NCBI RefSeq assembly: GCF_007827795.1
Contig: NZ_VITI01000010.1
Coordinates: forward strand, 124,001 to 188,000
From: Azospirillum brasilense
GTDB lineage: Bacteria > Pseudomonadota > Alphaproteobacteria > Azospirillales > Azospirillaceae
Direction of reading: 5' to 3'
DNA length: 64,000 nucleotides
The notes beneath the pieces were generated by a model. The model saw nothing but the letters and a program-made list of their open reading frames with translations, was not told where the DNA came from and did not search any database. The translations under genes were made by a program, and so were the position numbers. Below are positions 8,799 through 18,234 of this stretch, piece after piece; the first letter of the stretch is position 1; each line of letters opens with the position of its first letter.

Positions 8799-9413
8799 AT
8801 GCCCGAGGTCGAGATCTCCCGTGAGGACAAGGGGCAGGCGACGGTGTTCGAGGCGTCGCCGTCCAGCGTGCCGCCCCAGCGCTACGCCCACCTGCTCTAC
8901 GCCGCCCTGCTGCTGGCCGGTTTCGTCGTGGTGGGCGAACTGACGCTGGAGCCGACGGCCTCGATGCTGCGCTGGCTGGGAGTCCTGTGCGCGGTGCCGC
9001 TTCTGCTGATGTGGGTGATCACGCTGCTGCGGGCGGCGCGGCGCAGCGCCGTGCGTCTGGTCGTGGCGCCGGACGGATTGACCGCCCATGGACAGCTTGT
9101 CCCCCACAACACGATCCGCGGGGTGGCTCTCTATCCGCCGCAGGGAAAACGCCCGCTGTTCGTGGCCCGCATCCAGACGATGACTCCGCAGCAGCACCAA
9201 AAGGAACTGGCGCTGGCCGGTGGGGACGTGGATGCGGATGAGGACGGGAAACCGGGGAAGGGGCGTCGGCGGCGCGCCGGCTACCGGCTGCTTCTGCTGC
9301 GCCGCAACCATCTGCCGGCGCTGGTTCTGGTGCGCGGTCTCACCCTGTCGGGCGGAGAGACGCTGATGGCCGGGCTGGCCGCGGAGTTGCGCCGTCACAG
9401 CCGCCCGAATTGA
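8799..9413 (+). CDS. Two-TM membrane protein of unknown function
   Basis: A 204-residue protein with a short hydrophilic N-terminus, two adjacent transmembrane segments (LLYAALLLAGFVVVGEL and LGVLCAVPLLLMWVITLL, about residues 35-80) and a cytoplasmic domain of PH-like size. That domain contains a charged low-complexity stretch (DADEDGKPGKGRRRR). The ATG at 8799 is taken as the start; a GTG at 8769 is also in frame. I do not recognise the family. It converges with the DUF3126 gene. Confidence 0.6.
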   Translation: MPEVEISREDKGQATVFEASPSSVPPQRYAHLLYAALLLAGFVVVGELTLEPTASMLRWLGVLCAVPLLLMWVITLLRAARRSAVRLVVAPDGLTAHGQLVPHNTIRGVALYPPQGKRPLFVARIQTMTPQQHQKELALAGGDVDADEDGKPGKGRRRRAGYRLLLLRRNHLPALVLVRGLTLSGGETLMAGLAAELRRHSRPN

Positions 9414-9449
9414 CCCGCGGCATTAATTTACTGACGCGCGCAGACGCCC

Positions 9450-9469
9450 CTCCCGCCGCGGGGCGGGAG
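9450..9469. terminator. Hairpin between convergent genes
   Basis: CTCCCGCC (9450-9457) pairs with GGCGGGAG (9462-9469) between the membrane-protein gene and the DUF3126 gene, where a bidirectional terminator is expected. There is no clear T-tract. Confidence 0.4.
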
Positions 9470-9504
9470 AGGACCGCGCTGGAGAGACGCCTGAAAGACG
9501 TGGC

Positions 9505-9765
9505 TCAGCGACGGACCGTCGGGGCGGCCGGCAGGTCTTCTTCCAGGATGACGACGTGCAGGGCGTAGGAAACCTCACCCTCGTCCACATCGCGGTGCAG
9601 GGTGCCGACGAACTCGTCGCCCAGCATGACCTCCGCGGACTGGCCGGCCTTCTCGGGCGGCTGGATGATGATCTTGTCGTTGCCGAGCGTCTTGCGCAGA
9701 TAGGTCTGCACGCGGGCGATTTCGGTTTCGGTCATCTTGGCGACCGTCGGCTTGGCGGGCGGCAT
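9505..9765 (-). CDS. DUF3126 family protein
   Basis: An 86-residue soluble protein conserved in Alphaproteobacteria, recognised from the TETEIARVQTYLRKTLGN and DEFVGTLHRDVDEGE segments. The function is unknown. The start is the ATG at 9765. The region upstream of it to 10019 holds a short palindrome (GCGGGGG / CCCCCGC, 9885-9904) and presumably the divergent promoters of this gene and the caspase-like gene. Confidence 0.85.
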   Translation of the reverse strand: MPPAKPTVAKMTETEIARVQTYLRKTLGNDKIIIQPPEKAGQSAEVMLGDEFVGTLHRDVDEGEVSYALHVVILEEDLPAAPTVRR

Positions 9766-10025
9766 GGCATGATCCCTGTGTTGTCGAAGGGGTCATATAG
9801 AAACCTTTCGGGCAAAGGGAAAGCACAACATCGCCCCGGATCGCGCATTCGCCGGTCCCGCCCTCCGGGCGCTCCGTCTTTCTTGCGGGGGACCATGCCC
9901 CCGCCTGTGGTGAGCCGTTAGCCGGATTTGTCCTCTTGTTCCGGGTTGCGCGGCCAAATACTGGACGGATTGGAATGTGGGAGCGTCCTCGCTCCGCCGT
10001 CCGGTGACCATGGCATGGGGTGACC

Positions 10026-12773
10026 ATGGCTGCGCGCCTTCGCCGTTTCGTCTCGTGCCGCTTCGTTTTGGCGGTGACCGCCGGCCTTCTGCTGGCCGTG
10101 GCGGCGTGGGCGGTGCCCGGTCTGGCGGCCCCCGCGCCGGAGCAGCGCATCGCGCTGGTCATCGGCGTCGGCGCCTACCGTCACGCCACCGAACTGCCCA
10201 ACCCGCGCAACGACGCCCGCGCCATGTCGGCGGCCCTGCGCAAGCTGGGCTTCGCGGTGGAGGAGCGTTACGACCTCGACAACCGCGGCATGGCGGAGGC
10301 GCTGCGCGGCTTCGGCATCCAGGCGGCGCAGGCCGACGTGGCGCTGCTCTACTTCGCTGGCCACGGCATGCAGGTGGGTGGCACCAACTTCCTCATCCCC
10401 GCCGACGCCCGGCTGGAGCGCGAGCGCGATCTGGTCTACGAGGCGCTGCCGCTCAACCTGCCGATGGGCGAGCTGGCCCAGGCGCGCAAGCTGGGCATCC
10501 TGATCCTGGACGCCTGCCGCAACAACCCCTTCGCCGACCGGCTGGTGCGGTCCGGGACCAAGCGGACGGAGGTGCATTCCGGCTTCGCCCGCGTCGATGA
10601 CACGCCGACCGACACGCTGGTCGCCATGGCGACCCGCGCCGACGCGGTGGCCGAGGACGGGCAGGGCGACCACAGCCCCTACACCGCCTCCCTCCTGAAG
10701 AACTTCGACGTGCCGGGGCTGGAACTGAGCCTGTTCTTCCGCCGGGTGCGCGACGACGTGATGCAGATCACCCAGGGCCGGCAGGAGCCGTTCCTCTATG
10801 GCTCGCTGGGGGCCGCCCCCTTCTACTTCAACCCGCTGCCGGAGAACCGCCCGCCGCAGCTCGCCGCCTTCAAAACGCTGGAGGTGTTCGATCGCGGCGG
10901 GACGGAGGGGCTTGGCATCGCGCGGCCCAGCGATCCCGACAGCGACCAGCTCTTCGCCCAGGTGACCGGCCTGCCGCGCGGCGGCGGGGTGCGCATCGGC
11001 GACCGGGTGGTGCTGATCGGCGATTATCTGACGCTCGACCAACTCACCGCCGCGACCTTCCGGGCCGACGCCACCCATCAGGGCGACGCCGGCAGCTTCG
11101 AGTTCGCGGTGATGGACGGGCGCGGTGGCGTGGCGCGGGGTGCCGTTCCGATCCTCATCAAGCCGAGCAATCGCCCGCCGGTCGCCGTCGCGGAGCGCAG
11201 CGTGCGCGCCGTGGTCAACAGCCTGCGGCTGGAGGTGCCCACCGACCCGGACGGCGACCCGCTGACCTTCACGGTCAGCGCCGTGCCGGAGCGCGGCAAG
11301 GTCCGCGACGGCGCCACCCCGCTGAAGCCGGGCGACAAGCTGGCGCCGGAGCGGCTGACCGCCTTGACCTTCGACCCGGAACGGGCGCCGGCAGGCCGCG
11401 CCGGGGTGTTCAGCGTGCTGGTCGAGGACGGGCGCGGCGGGCGCACGACGATGAGCGCGCTGCTGGAGGTCGAGGAGGCCGGCGCCGCTCCGCCGCAGGC
11501 CGATCTGGAGGAGTCACTGTGGCGCCGTGTGCGCGACAGCCGCGACGCCGACGCGCTGGACGCCTTCCTGCGCCTGTTCGGCACCGGTCCCTTCGCCGCC
11601 CCGGCGCGTGACCGGTTGAACCGGCTGCGCGCCGAATCGGCGAAGATCGCGTCGGCCGCCCCGGCCGGAGGGGCGGGGAGCAGTGGGGCGGCGGGCAATG
11701 GGGCGGGCAGCGGGGCGTCCAACGGTAAAGCCACGCCGCCACCGGAACTCCAGCTCGACACGGCCGGGGAGGGGATGTATGTGGCCGTCGCCGACGCCGA
11801 GCTGCGCGCAGGGCCGGACGCGCGGTCGGAGCGGGTCGGCACCCTCGCCAAGGATGGTCCGGTGCGGGTGCTGGGCCGGGTGGCCGACGCCGATTGGTAC
11901 CGGGTGGCCCTGGATGACGGCAGCCAAGGCGGCGTGCAGGGCTTCGTCCGTGGTCCCGCGCTGCGCCCCGCCGGGCCGGAGGATCGCCAGCGGTTGGCGC
12001 TCGCAGCACCGGCCCAGCCGGGGGGCTCGCAGGGGCGGGCGCAGGGCAACGGCAGCAGCTTCCAGGATTGCCCGGACTGCCCGCCGATGATGCGCATCCC
12101 CGCCGGCAGCTTCGTCATGGGCAGCGAGCGCGGCGACTCCAGCCAGCGCCCGCCCCGCCGCGTCACCTTCGCCCGGCCCTTCGCCATCGGCGTCTATGAG
12201 GTGACGGTCGCCAACTGGCGGGCCTGCGTGGAGGGGGGCGGCTGCACCGCCATGCCGCGGATGCGCAACCCCTCCGACGACACGCCGGTCCACAACATCC
12301 ATGTCGAGGACGCGCTGGCCTACACCGAGTGGCTCAGCCGCAAGACCGGCCAGCGCTACCGCCTGCCGAGCGAGGCCGAATGGGAGTATGCGGCGCGCGG
12401 CGGCAGTGCGGCTCGCTTCGCCTGGGGCGACAGCCTGACGCCGGGGGCGCGGCTGGCCAACTGCCGCGATTGCGGCGGGGCCGCCGATCGCTCCTTGCCG
12501 GCGCCGGTGGGCGGTTTCCAGCCCAACGCCTTCGGCCTCTACGACACCGCCGGCGGCGTGGCGGAGTGGGTTGCCGACTGCTGGAACCCCGGCTACAAGG
12601 GCGCCCCGACGGACGGCAGCGCCTGGATGGAGGGCGATTGCCGCAAGCGGGTGTTGCGCGGCGGCTCCTGGCGGGACGGGCAGGACGCCATCGCCGTCAC
12701 CGCCCGCATCGGCTACGACGCCGACGTGCGCTATTTCGCCGACGGGCTGCGGGTGGCCCGCGACCTGAACTGA
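10026..12773 (+). CDS. Secreted caspase-family protease (orthocaspase) with SH3 and SUMF1/FGE-like domains
   Basis: A 915-residue exported protein with a signal peptide that ends near residue 36. The p20-like caspase domain spans about residues 40-250, with the catalytic His in YFAGHGMQ (about H113) and the Cys in LDACRNNPF (about C164); both are intact. Two cadherin/VCBS-like stretches follow (about 280-490, each with a DPDSD/DPDGD motif), then a bacterial SH3-like domain (about 575-650). The C-terminal domain (about 685-915) is of the formylglycine-generating/SUMF1 type, with IPAGSFVMGSERGD and RLPSEAEWEYAARGG. Known orthocaspases cleave after Arg/Lys. The FGE-like domain here may be a binding module rather than a sulfatase activator. 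It is followed by a catalytically dead paralogue. Confidence 0.88.
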   Translation: MAARLRRFVSCRFVLAVTAGLLLAVAAWAVPGLAAPAPEQRIALVIGVGAYRHATELPNPRNDARAMSAALRKLGFAVEERYDLDNRGMAEALRGFGIQAAQADVALLYFAGHGMQVGGTNFLIPADARLERERDLVYEALPLNLPMGELAQARKLGILILDACRNNPFADRLVRSGTKRTEVHSGFARVDDTPTDTLVAMATRADAVAEDGQGDHSPYTASLLKNFDVPGLELSLFFRRVRDDVMQITQGRQEPFLYGSLGAAPFYFNPLPENRPPQLAAFKTLEVFDRGGTEGLGIARPSDPDSDQLFAQVTGLPRGGGVRIGDRVVLIGDYLTLDQLTAATFRADATHQGDAGSFEFAVMDGRGGVARGAVPILIKPSNRPPVAVAERSVRAVVNSLRLEVPTDPDGDPLTFTVSAVPERGKVRDGATPLKPGDKLAPERLTALTFDPERAPAGRAGVFSVLVEDGRGGRTTMSALLEVEEAGAAPPQADLEESLWRRVRDSRDADALDAFLRLFGTGPFAAPARDRLNRLRAESAKIASAAPAGGAGSSGAAGNGAGSGASNGKATPPPELQLDTAGEGMYVAVADAELRAGPDARSERVGTLAKDGPVRVLGRVADADWYRVALDDGSQGGVQGFVRGPALRPAGPEDRQRLALAAPAQPGGSQGRAQGNGSSFQDCPDCPPMMRIPAGSFVMGSERGDSSQRPPRRVTFARPFAIGVYEVTVANWRACVEGGGCTAMPRMRNPSDDTPVHNIHVEDALAYTEWLSRKTGQRYRLPSEAEWEYAARGGSAARFAWGDSLTPGARLANCRDCGGAADRSLPAPVGGFQPNAFGLYDTAGGVAEWVADCWNPGYKGAPTDGSAWMEGDCRKRVLRGGSWRDGQDAIAVTARIGYDADVRYFADGLRVARDLN

Positions 12774-13014
12774 CTCCGCCCGCGTTCGTTGGTGGGACGC
12801 ACCGTCTGCGGATGGGACCGCGCCGCCCCCGAAATTGCAGAAAAGGGCGTCGGACCGTTGCGCTAGACTTGACCGTTCAAAGGCTTGGCGATCCGTGAAC
12901 CGGACCGTCCGATGATGAGGCCGGCGGTGGCTTCGACCAAAATCGTTACAGCCGGCACGCCTTAAGACTCCCTAAAGGGGTGGTCAAAGAGAAAATCAGG
13001 TGGAGGGTATCGAC

Positions 13015-15342
13015 GTGTTGCGCTGGCCCCGGAGCGCCGTTTGGACTGTTGCGCTGGTTCTGGTGACGGCGAACGTTGCCTTTGCCCCCATGGCGTTCGC
13101 CGACGACAAGCGCGTCGCGCTGGTGATCGGTAACGCGCAGTACCAGGAGGGCGGCCCGGCCGCCGGGGTGGGCGCCAACACGGCGGTCGTCGCCGACGCG
13201 CTGCGCCGCGCCGGCTTCACCGTCACCGCCGCCGAGAACCTCGACCATCGCGGCATGGTCGCGGCGCTGAGCCGGTTCCAGGACGCGCTGGGGCAGGCCG
13301 ACCTGGGCTTCCTCTATTACTCCGGCGTGGCGCTGAGCCTGTCGGCCAAGGGCTTCCTGGTCCCGGTGGACGCCAAGCCCGGCTCCGAATACGACGTGAT
13401 CTTCGACACCATCGAGCTGGACTATGCGCTGAAGGAGATCCAGCGCAGCGGGCGCAAGGCCGTCGCCGTGTTCGACCCGGTGCCTGCCCACCCGCTGGCC
13501 GACAAGCTGGCGTCGGCGATGGGCGAGGAGGGGCGCTCCGTCAAGCCGGCGTTGGCGGCCCCGGCGGCGCTCGACAATCTGTTCGTCGTCTATTCGCACC
13601 GGCCCGGCACGCCGCCCGCCACGCCGTCCGGCAAGGGGGCCGACGCCTTCTCGACCGCCCTGGCGCAGGAGATGGTCAAGCCCGGCGTGCCGCTGCGCGA
13701 CGCGCTGGCCGAGGTCGCCCGCACCGTCGTCGGACGCACCCGCGGAACGCAGCACCCCTGGCTCCAGGACAGGCTGGGCACCGATCTTGTGCTGGTGCCC
13801 GGCCCGCGCGCGCCGTCCGCTCCCGTCGTCGCCCGGACGGAGGAGGCGCCGCCCGCCGTGGAGGCGACGGCCCCCGAACCCAAGCCAATCGAACCCAAGT
13901 CAATCGAACCCAAGCCAATCGAACCCAAGCCGCTGCCGCAGAAGTTGGAGGAGAAGCCGGCGGCCCCGGCGGTCGCCGAGGTCGAGGTGGACCCGCTGAA
14001 CGAGAAGCGGGTGGTAACGCGCGACACCAACCTGCGCGCCGGTCCCGACACCAAGGCGGCGGTCGTCGGCACGCTGCGCCACGACAGCGAGGTCACGGTC
14101 ACCGGGCGGACCCGGCGGAACGGCGGCTGGCTGCGCGTCGAGCAGGACGGGAAGACCGGCTTCGCCTTCGCCAGCAACCTCGCCAAGCCGGAGGAGGTGC
14201 CGGTGGCCTCCGCCCAGCCGCCGACGCAGCCCCCGCAGCAGTCCCAGTTGGCTGCGCTGTCGCCCGGCGTCTATACGGTGGCGCGCGACGCCAATCTGTT
14301 CGCCCGTCCGGTGCTGGGCGCCCGCAGCCTGCGCGATCTGGAGCAGGGGCAGCGAGTGACGCTGCTCCAGGCCGCCCCCGACTCCGGCTGGGTGCTGGTG
14401 CGCGATTCGTCTGGGCAGGAGGGCTATGTCACCACCGGGACTCTGGCGGGCCGGCCGGGAGAGGCGGTGTCCATGGGCGGTGCGGCGGGCGGTGCGGCGC
14501 CCAGCGCCTACCCGCCGCCCACGGTGGTTCGCAACGACGTCGATCCGGTGGCCGGCGCGCTGTCCGGCACCACCGGCCCGACGCGGTTGGCCGCCCTTCC
14601 CGAGGGAGGTGGGGAGAGCGCCGCGGGGCGCACCGCCACCGGCACGGACCCGGTTCTCGCCGGGCTGGCCGAACCCTACCGCGACGCCGTGCAGGCGGGC
14701 CGCAACGCCGCCGCCCGTGCCGCCCGTTCGGCCACCGCCGGACGTGGGGCGGAGGCGAAGGCGCGCGAGGCCCAGGCCGCCGCCCGCCGCGCCGCCGGTC
14801 AGGCCCGCGGCGGGGAGTCGGGCTACGGGGTGCACCGCTTCCCCAACGGCGATGTCTACGAGGGGGCGTGGAACCGCGGGCTGGGCAACTTCTCCCTCCA
14901 GGGGACGATCAGCCGGAACGGCGTCGGCGTCTACCGCTTCGCCAACGGTCAGGTCTATGAGGGGGAGTGGAAGAACGACCAGATGTCCGGTTACGGCGTT
15001 CTGGGCTTCCCATCCGGCGACCGCTTCGAGGGGACTTTCGTGAACGCCGTGCCGAACGGGCCGGGCGTCTACCGCTTCGCCAACGGCGATTCCTACGCGG
15101 GCGAGGTGCGCCAGGGCCGCGTCGACGGTCACGGCGAACTGGCCTTCACCAACGGAGAGCGGTTCAACGGCGTGGTGGTGGACCGGCTTCCGGCGGGGCC
15201 GGGCGAACTGTCGATGCGCGGCGGCACCCGTCATGTCGGTCAGTTCCGCGGCGGCATCCAGGACGGTCCGGGCGCGGCCATCGACTCCGCCGGTGCGATG
15301 CAGCCCGGCATCTGGCGCGGCGCGACGCTGTTGAGTCGGTAA
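13015..15342 (+). CDS. Secreted pseudo-caspase with SH3 domains and C-terminal MORN repeats
   Basis: A 775-residue exported protein with a caspase fold at about residues 30-240 that aligns with the preceding protein. Both catalytic residues are replaced: YFAGHGMQ becomes YYSGVALS (His to Val, about residue 105) and DACRNNP becomes DPVPAHP (Cys to Val, about 156). A proline-rich EPKPI repeat follows, then two SH3-type modules (about 325-385 and 415-475), an Ala-rich linker and at least five MORN repeats (YRFANGQVYEGEW type). The start is the GTG at 13015 behind GGAGG; a GTG at 13000 is less well placed. It is probably a scaffold or regulator of the active neighbour (inference). Confidence 0.85.
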   Translation: MLRWPRSAVWTVALVLVTANVAFAPMAFADDKRVALVIGNAQYQEGGPAAGVGANTAVVADALRRAGFTVTAAENLDHRGMVAALSRFQDALGQADLGFLYYSGVALSLSAKGFLVPVDAKPGSEYDVIFDTIELDYALKEIQRSGRKAVAVFDPVPAHPLADKLASAMGEEGRSVKPALAAPAALDNLFVVYSHRPGTPPATPSGKGADAFSTALAQEMVKPGVPLRDALAEVARTVVGRTRGTQHPWLQDRLGTDLVLVPGPRAPSAPVVARTEEAPPAVEATAPEPKPIEPKSIEPKPIEPKPLPQKLEEKPAAPAVAEVEVDPLNEKRVVTRDTNLRAGPDTKAAVVGTLRHDSEVTVTGRTRRNGGWLRVEQDGKTGFAFASNLAKPEEVPVASAQPPTQPPQQSQLAALSPGVYTVARDANLFARPVLGARSLRDLEQGQRVTLLQAAPDSGWVLVRDSSGQEGYVTTGTLAGRPGEAVSMGGAAGGAAPSAYPPPTVVRNDVDPVAGALSGTTGPTRLAALPEGGGESAAGRTATGTDPVLAGLAEPYRDAVQAGRNAAARAARSATAGRGAEAKAREAQAAARRAAGQARGGESGYGVHRFPNGDVYEGAWNRGLGNFSLQGTISRNGVGVYRFANGQVYEGEWKNDQMSGYGVLGFPSGDRFEGTFVNAVPNGPGVYRFANGDSYAGEVRQGRVDGHGELAFTNGERFNGVVVDRLPAGPGELSMRGGTRHVGQFRGGIQDGPGAAIDSAGAMQPGIWRGATLLSR
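13876..13935 (+). repeat. 15-bp tandem repeat inside the pseudo-caspase gene
   Basis: The unit GAACCCAAGCCAATC is repeated about 3.7 times (13876, 13891, 13906, 13921), with one C/T change in the second unit. It encodes a repeating EPKPI linker. The unit length is a multiple of three, so copy-number change would keep the frame. Confidence 0.9.
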
Positions 15343-15434
15343 CGCCGCTTCGTCTTTCCGTTTCGGCTGATATGCCCCACATTGGAACGCATTGCGGCTC
15401 GCCCTCCGGCCGCGCCAAGCGAGGACCGGCCTGG

Positions 15435-16112
15435 ATGGACACGCTGACCGACCCGAAGAAGAGCCTTTCCGCAGCCAAGCCGGCCAAACCCGCAAAGGTC
15501 ACCCGCGACCCGGAGGGCACCCGCGCGCGCATCCTCGCCGCCGCTACGGAGGAGTTCGCGCGCTACGGGCTGGGCGGCGCCCGCGTGGAGCGGATCGCCG
15601 AGGTCGCCGGCACCAACAAGCGCATGCTCTACTACCATGTCGGCAACAAGGAGAGCCTGTATCTGGCCGTGCTGGAGGGCGCCTATGCGCACATCCGCGC
15701 CACTGAACGCACGCTGAGCCTGGAAACGCTGGACCCGCCTGCCGCCATCGCCCGGCTGATCCACTTCACCTGGCAGTATTTCCTCGACCATCCCGAATTC
15801 ATGGCGTTGCTGAACATCGAGAACCTGCACCGGGCGGAGCTGCTGAAGACCTCCGACAAGGTGCATGCCATGCATTCGCCCTTCGTGCAGATGATCGCCG
15901 ACGTGCTGGCGCGTGGCGTCGCCACCGGGATCTTCCGGGCCGGGGTGGACCCGGTGCAGCTCTACATCTCCATCGCCGGGCAGTCCTACTTCTACCTGTC
16001 CAACGTCCACACCCTGTCGGTCATCTTCGGCCGCGACCTGCTGGCCGAGGAGGCCAAGGCGGAGCGGCTGGACCATATGGTGGAGCTGATCCTGTCGTCG
16101 CTGCGGGCGTGA
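15435..16112 (+). CDS. TetR-family transcriptional regulator
   Basis: A 225-residue regulator. After a Lys/Ala-rich N-terminal tail, the HTH spans about residues 28-75, with TRARILAAATEEFARYGLGG and VAGTNKRMLYYHVGNKE as recognition-helix region. The ligand-binding helical domain follows (HFTWQYFLDHPEFMALL). It precedes and is co-oriented with a transporter-enzyme operon, and a perfect palindrome lies between them (16206-16225). It most likely represses that operon until the substrate appears. The ATG at 15435 was chosen because upstream residues belong to another frame. Confidence 0.9.
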   Translation: MDTLTDPKKSLSAAKPAKPAKVTRDPEGTRARILAAATEEFARYGLGGARVERIAEVAGTNKRMLYYHVGNKESLYLAVLEGAYAHIRATERTLSLETLDPPAAIARLIHFTWQYFLDHPEFMALLNIENLHRAELLKTSDKVHAMHSPFVQMIADVLARGVATGIFRAGVDPVQLYISIAGQSYFYLSNVHTLSVIFGRDLLAEEAKAERLDHMVELILSSLRA

Positions 16113-16205
16113 TCCGGCGGTTGGTTTCATCATGAATAATCCGCATACCTGACCATCTGCCCTACCCCTTTGGCAGGGTTGACCGCTTTGCCGCGCCGGG
16201 CTTAC

Positions 16206-16225
16206 TTTTAACCAGCCGGTTAAAA
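16206..16225. promoter_or_regulatory. Probable TetR operator
   Basis: A perfect inverted repeat, TTTTAACC-AGCC-GGTTAAAA, centred 54 bp before the ATG of the permease gene and about 100 bp after the TetR gene. Its size and position fit the operator of the adjacent TetR regulator. Assignment to that protein is inference from position. Confidence 0.7.
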
Positions 16226-16269
16226 GAGCGCCTCACGTCGGCGCCGCAACGACCGGGGGAGGAGGAGCG

Positions 16270-17142
16270 ATGGCTGTCGATGCGGCGGCTCACGGGAATG
16301 CGTCCCGTGGCGGTCCCGCTTCGGGAACGGCGGCGCGACGGGGCGGGGCGGGTGCCACGCTGCTGCGTCTGCTCAATTCCGGCTGGTTCCGGCCGGTGCT
16401 GTTCCTGGTGGTCCTGACCGTCCTATGGGACCTGTCGGTGCGGATCTTCGCGATCCCGCCCTATCTGATACCGAAACCGGGCGACGTGGCCTTGGCGCTC
16501 GCCGCGGATTGGGACCAGCTCCTGGCGGCGTCGGTGCCGACCACGCTGGCGACCTTGGGCGGCTTCGCCCTGTCGGTGCTGTTCGGCATTCCCATCGCCA
16601 TGCTGATCGCCGGGTCGAAGACGGTGGAATCCTACGTCTACCCGCTGCTGGTCTTCTCGCAGTCGATCCCGAAGGTCGCCATCGCGCCGCTGTTCGTGGT
16701 GTGGTTCGGCTTCGGGCTGCTGCCCAAGGTGATCTCGGCCTTCCTGCTGGCTTTCTTCCCCATCGTCGTGTCGGCGGTGCAGGGCTTCAAGTCGGTGGAC
16801 AGCGACATGATGGACCTCGCCAAGTCCATGAAGGCGACGCGCCTTCAGACCTTCCGCATGGTCAGCCTGCCGCACGCCATGCCGGCCATCTTCGCCGGCC
16901 TGAAGGTGTCGATCACGCTGGCCGTGGTCGGCGCCGTGGTGGGTGAGTTCGTGGGTGCGAATTCCGGCATCGGCTTCGTCCTGCAACGCTCCATCGGCAA
17001 TTTCGAACTTCCCCTGATGTTCGCGGCCCTGGTGGTGCTGGCGCTGATCGGGGTGGTGCTTTTCTGGGTCATCGACGTGATCGAACGGCTCGCCATCCCC
17101 TGGCACGCGAGCCAACGCCACAACTACATCCCGACGTCGTAA
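16270..17142 (+). CDS. ABC transporter permease, NitT/TauT type
   Basis: A 290-residue inner-membrane permease, with a Gly/Ala-rich N-terminus followed by about six hydrophobic helices beginning with VLFLVVLTVLWDLSV. The EAA loop is near residue 185 (AKSMKATRLQTFRMVSLPHAMP). The start is the ATG at 16270 behind GGGGGAGGAGGAG. It is the first gene of the TetR-controlled cluster and is followed by its binding protein and ATPase. Confidence 0.92.
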   Translation: MAVDAAAHGNASRGGPASGTAARRGGAGATLLRLLNSGWFRPVLFLVVLTVLWDLSVRIFAIPPYLIPKPGDVALALAADWDQLLAASVPTTLATLGGFALSVLFGIPIAMLIAGSKTVESYVYPLLVFSQSIPKVAIAPLFVVWFGFGLLPKVISAFLLAFFPIVVSAVQGFKSVDSDMMDLAKSMKATRLQTFRMVSLPHAMPAIFAGLKVSITLAVVGAVVGEFVGANSGIGFVLQRSIGNFELPLMFAALVVLALIGVVLFWVIDVIERLAIPWHASQRHNYIPTS

Positions 17143-17209
17143 CGCGGACAACAAAACCAACAGCGACGCCGGGCACCTTTCGGCCGGACTTTCTTTGGGA
17201 GGAGACGAG

Positions 17210-18208
17210 ATGAAACGGACGCTCTTCGCGGCGCTCTGCGCCCTCACCGCCACGACGCTTCCGGCCCAGGCCGCGGACAAGGTCGTGCTGATGCTGAACT
17301 GGTACGTGTATGGCGAGCACGCCCCCTTCTACTACGGCAAGGACAAGGGCCTGTACGAGGCCGAGGGCATCGACCTGGAGATCCAGGAGGGCCGCGGGTC
17401 GGCGGTGACGACCCAGGCGGTGGCCGCGAAGACCGTCGATTTCGGCTATGTCGACGTGCCGACCATGATGAAGGCGGCGGTGAAGGGCGCCCCGGTCACC
17501 TCGCCCGGCGTGCTGCTCCAGACCAGCCCGATGTCGGCCATGGGCTTCACCGACAAGAACATCCGCAAGCCCGAGGACATCAAGGGCAAGACCGTCGCCA
17601 TGACGCCGGGCGACAGCATGTCCCAGATCTGGCCGCTGTTCCTGAAGAAGACCGGCCTGAAGGAGAGCGATTTCCGCGTCGTGTCGGGCGACGCCCAGAC
17701 CAAGCTGAACGCCGTCATCAACGGGCAGGCGGACCTGCTGTTGGGCTACGTGATGGACCAGAGCATGAAGATCAAGGACGCCACCGGCAAGTCGGTGACG
17801 CCGATCCGCTTCTCCGACTACGGCGTCAACATGGTCTCCTCCGGCATCATCGCCCACACCGAGACGCTGAAGGACAAGCCCGACCTCGTGAAGCGCTTCA
17901 TGGCCGCGACGACCAAGGCGGTCGAAGGGGCGGAGAAGAACCCGAAGGAGGCCGTGGCCGCCATCCTCAAGGCCAACCCGAAGGGCGGCCAGGAAGCCAC
18001 CCTGCTGGAAGGCTTCGAGCTGACCACGCCGCTCTACCGCACGGCGGAGACCAAGGGGCAGCGGCCCTTCCGCGTCACCGACGCCAACATGGCCGAGACC
18101 GTGGACCTGCTGGTCGAGTACGGCGGTCTGGACGCCGCGGCGAAGAAGAACCCGAAGGCCTTCTACACCCGCGACTTCCTCCCCGATCCCGCCGCGGCGG
18201 GCCAGTGA
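17210..18208 (+). CDS. ABC transporter substrate-binding protein, NitT/TauT (NMT1-like) type
   Basis: A 332-residue periplasmic protein with a clear Sec signal peptide (LFAALCALTATTLPAQAA). The mature part begins with VVLMLNWYVYGEHAPFYYGK, then DLEIQEGRGSAVTTQAV and DFGYVDVPTMM, as in the NMT1/ThiY-like family. The start is the ATG at 17210 behind GGGAGGAGA. It defines the specificity of this importer, but the ligand cannot be read from the sequence. The enzyme neighbours suggest a sugar acid, cyclitol or related polyol derivative. Confidence 0.9.
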   Translation: MKRTLFAALCALTATTLPAQAADKVVLMLNWYVYGEHAPFYYGKDKGLYEAEGIDLEIQEGRGSAVTTQAVAAKTVDFGYVDVPTMMKAAVKGAPVTSPGVLLQTSPMSAMGFTDKNIRKPEDIKGKTVAMTPGDSMSQIWPLFLKKTGLKESDFRVVSGDAQTKLNAVINGQADLLLGYVMDQSMKIKDATGKSVTPIRFSDYGVNMVSSGIIAHTETLKDKPDLVKRFMAATTKAVEGAEKNPKEAVAAILKANPKGGQEATLLEGFELTTPLYRTAETKGQRPFRVTDANMAETVDLLVEYGGLDAAAKKNPKAFYTRDFLPDPAAAGQ

Positions 18209-18234
18209 GGCCGAACGGACAGGAGAGCAGGGAC

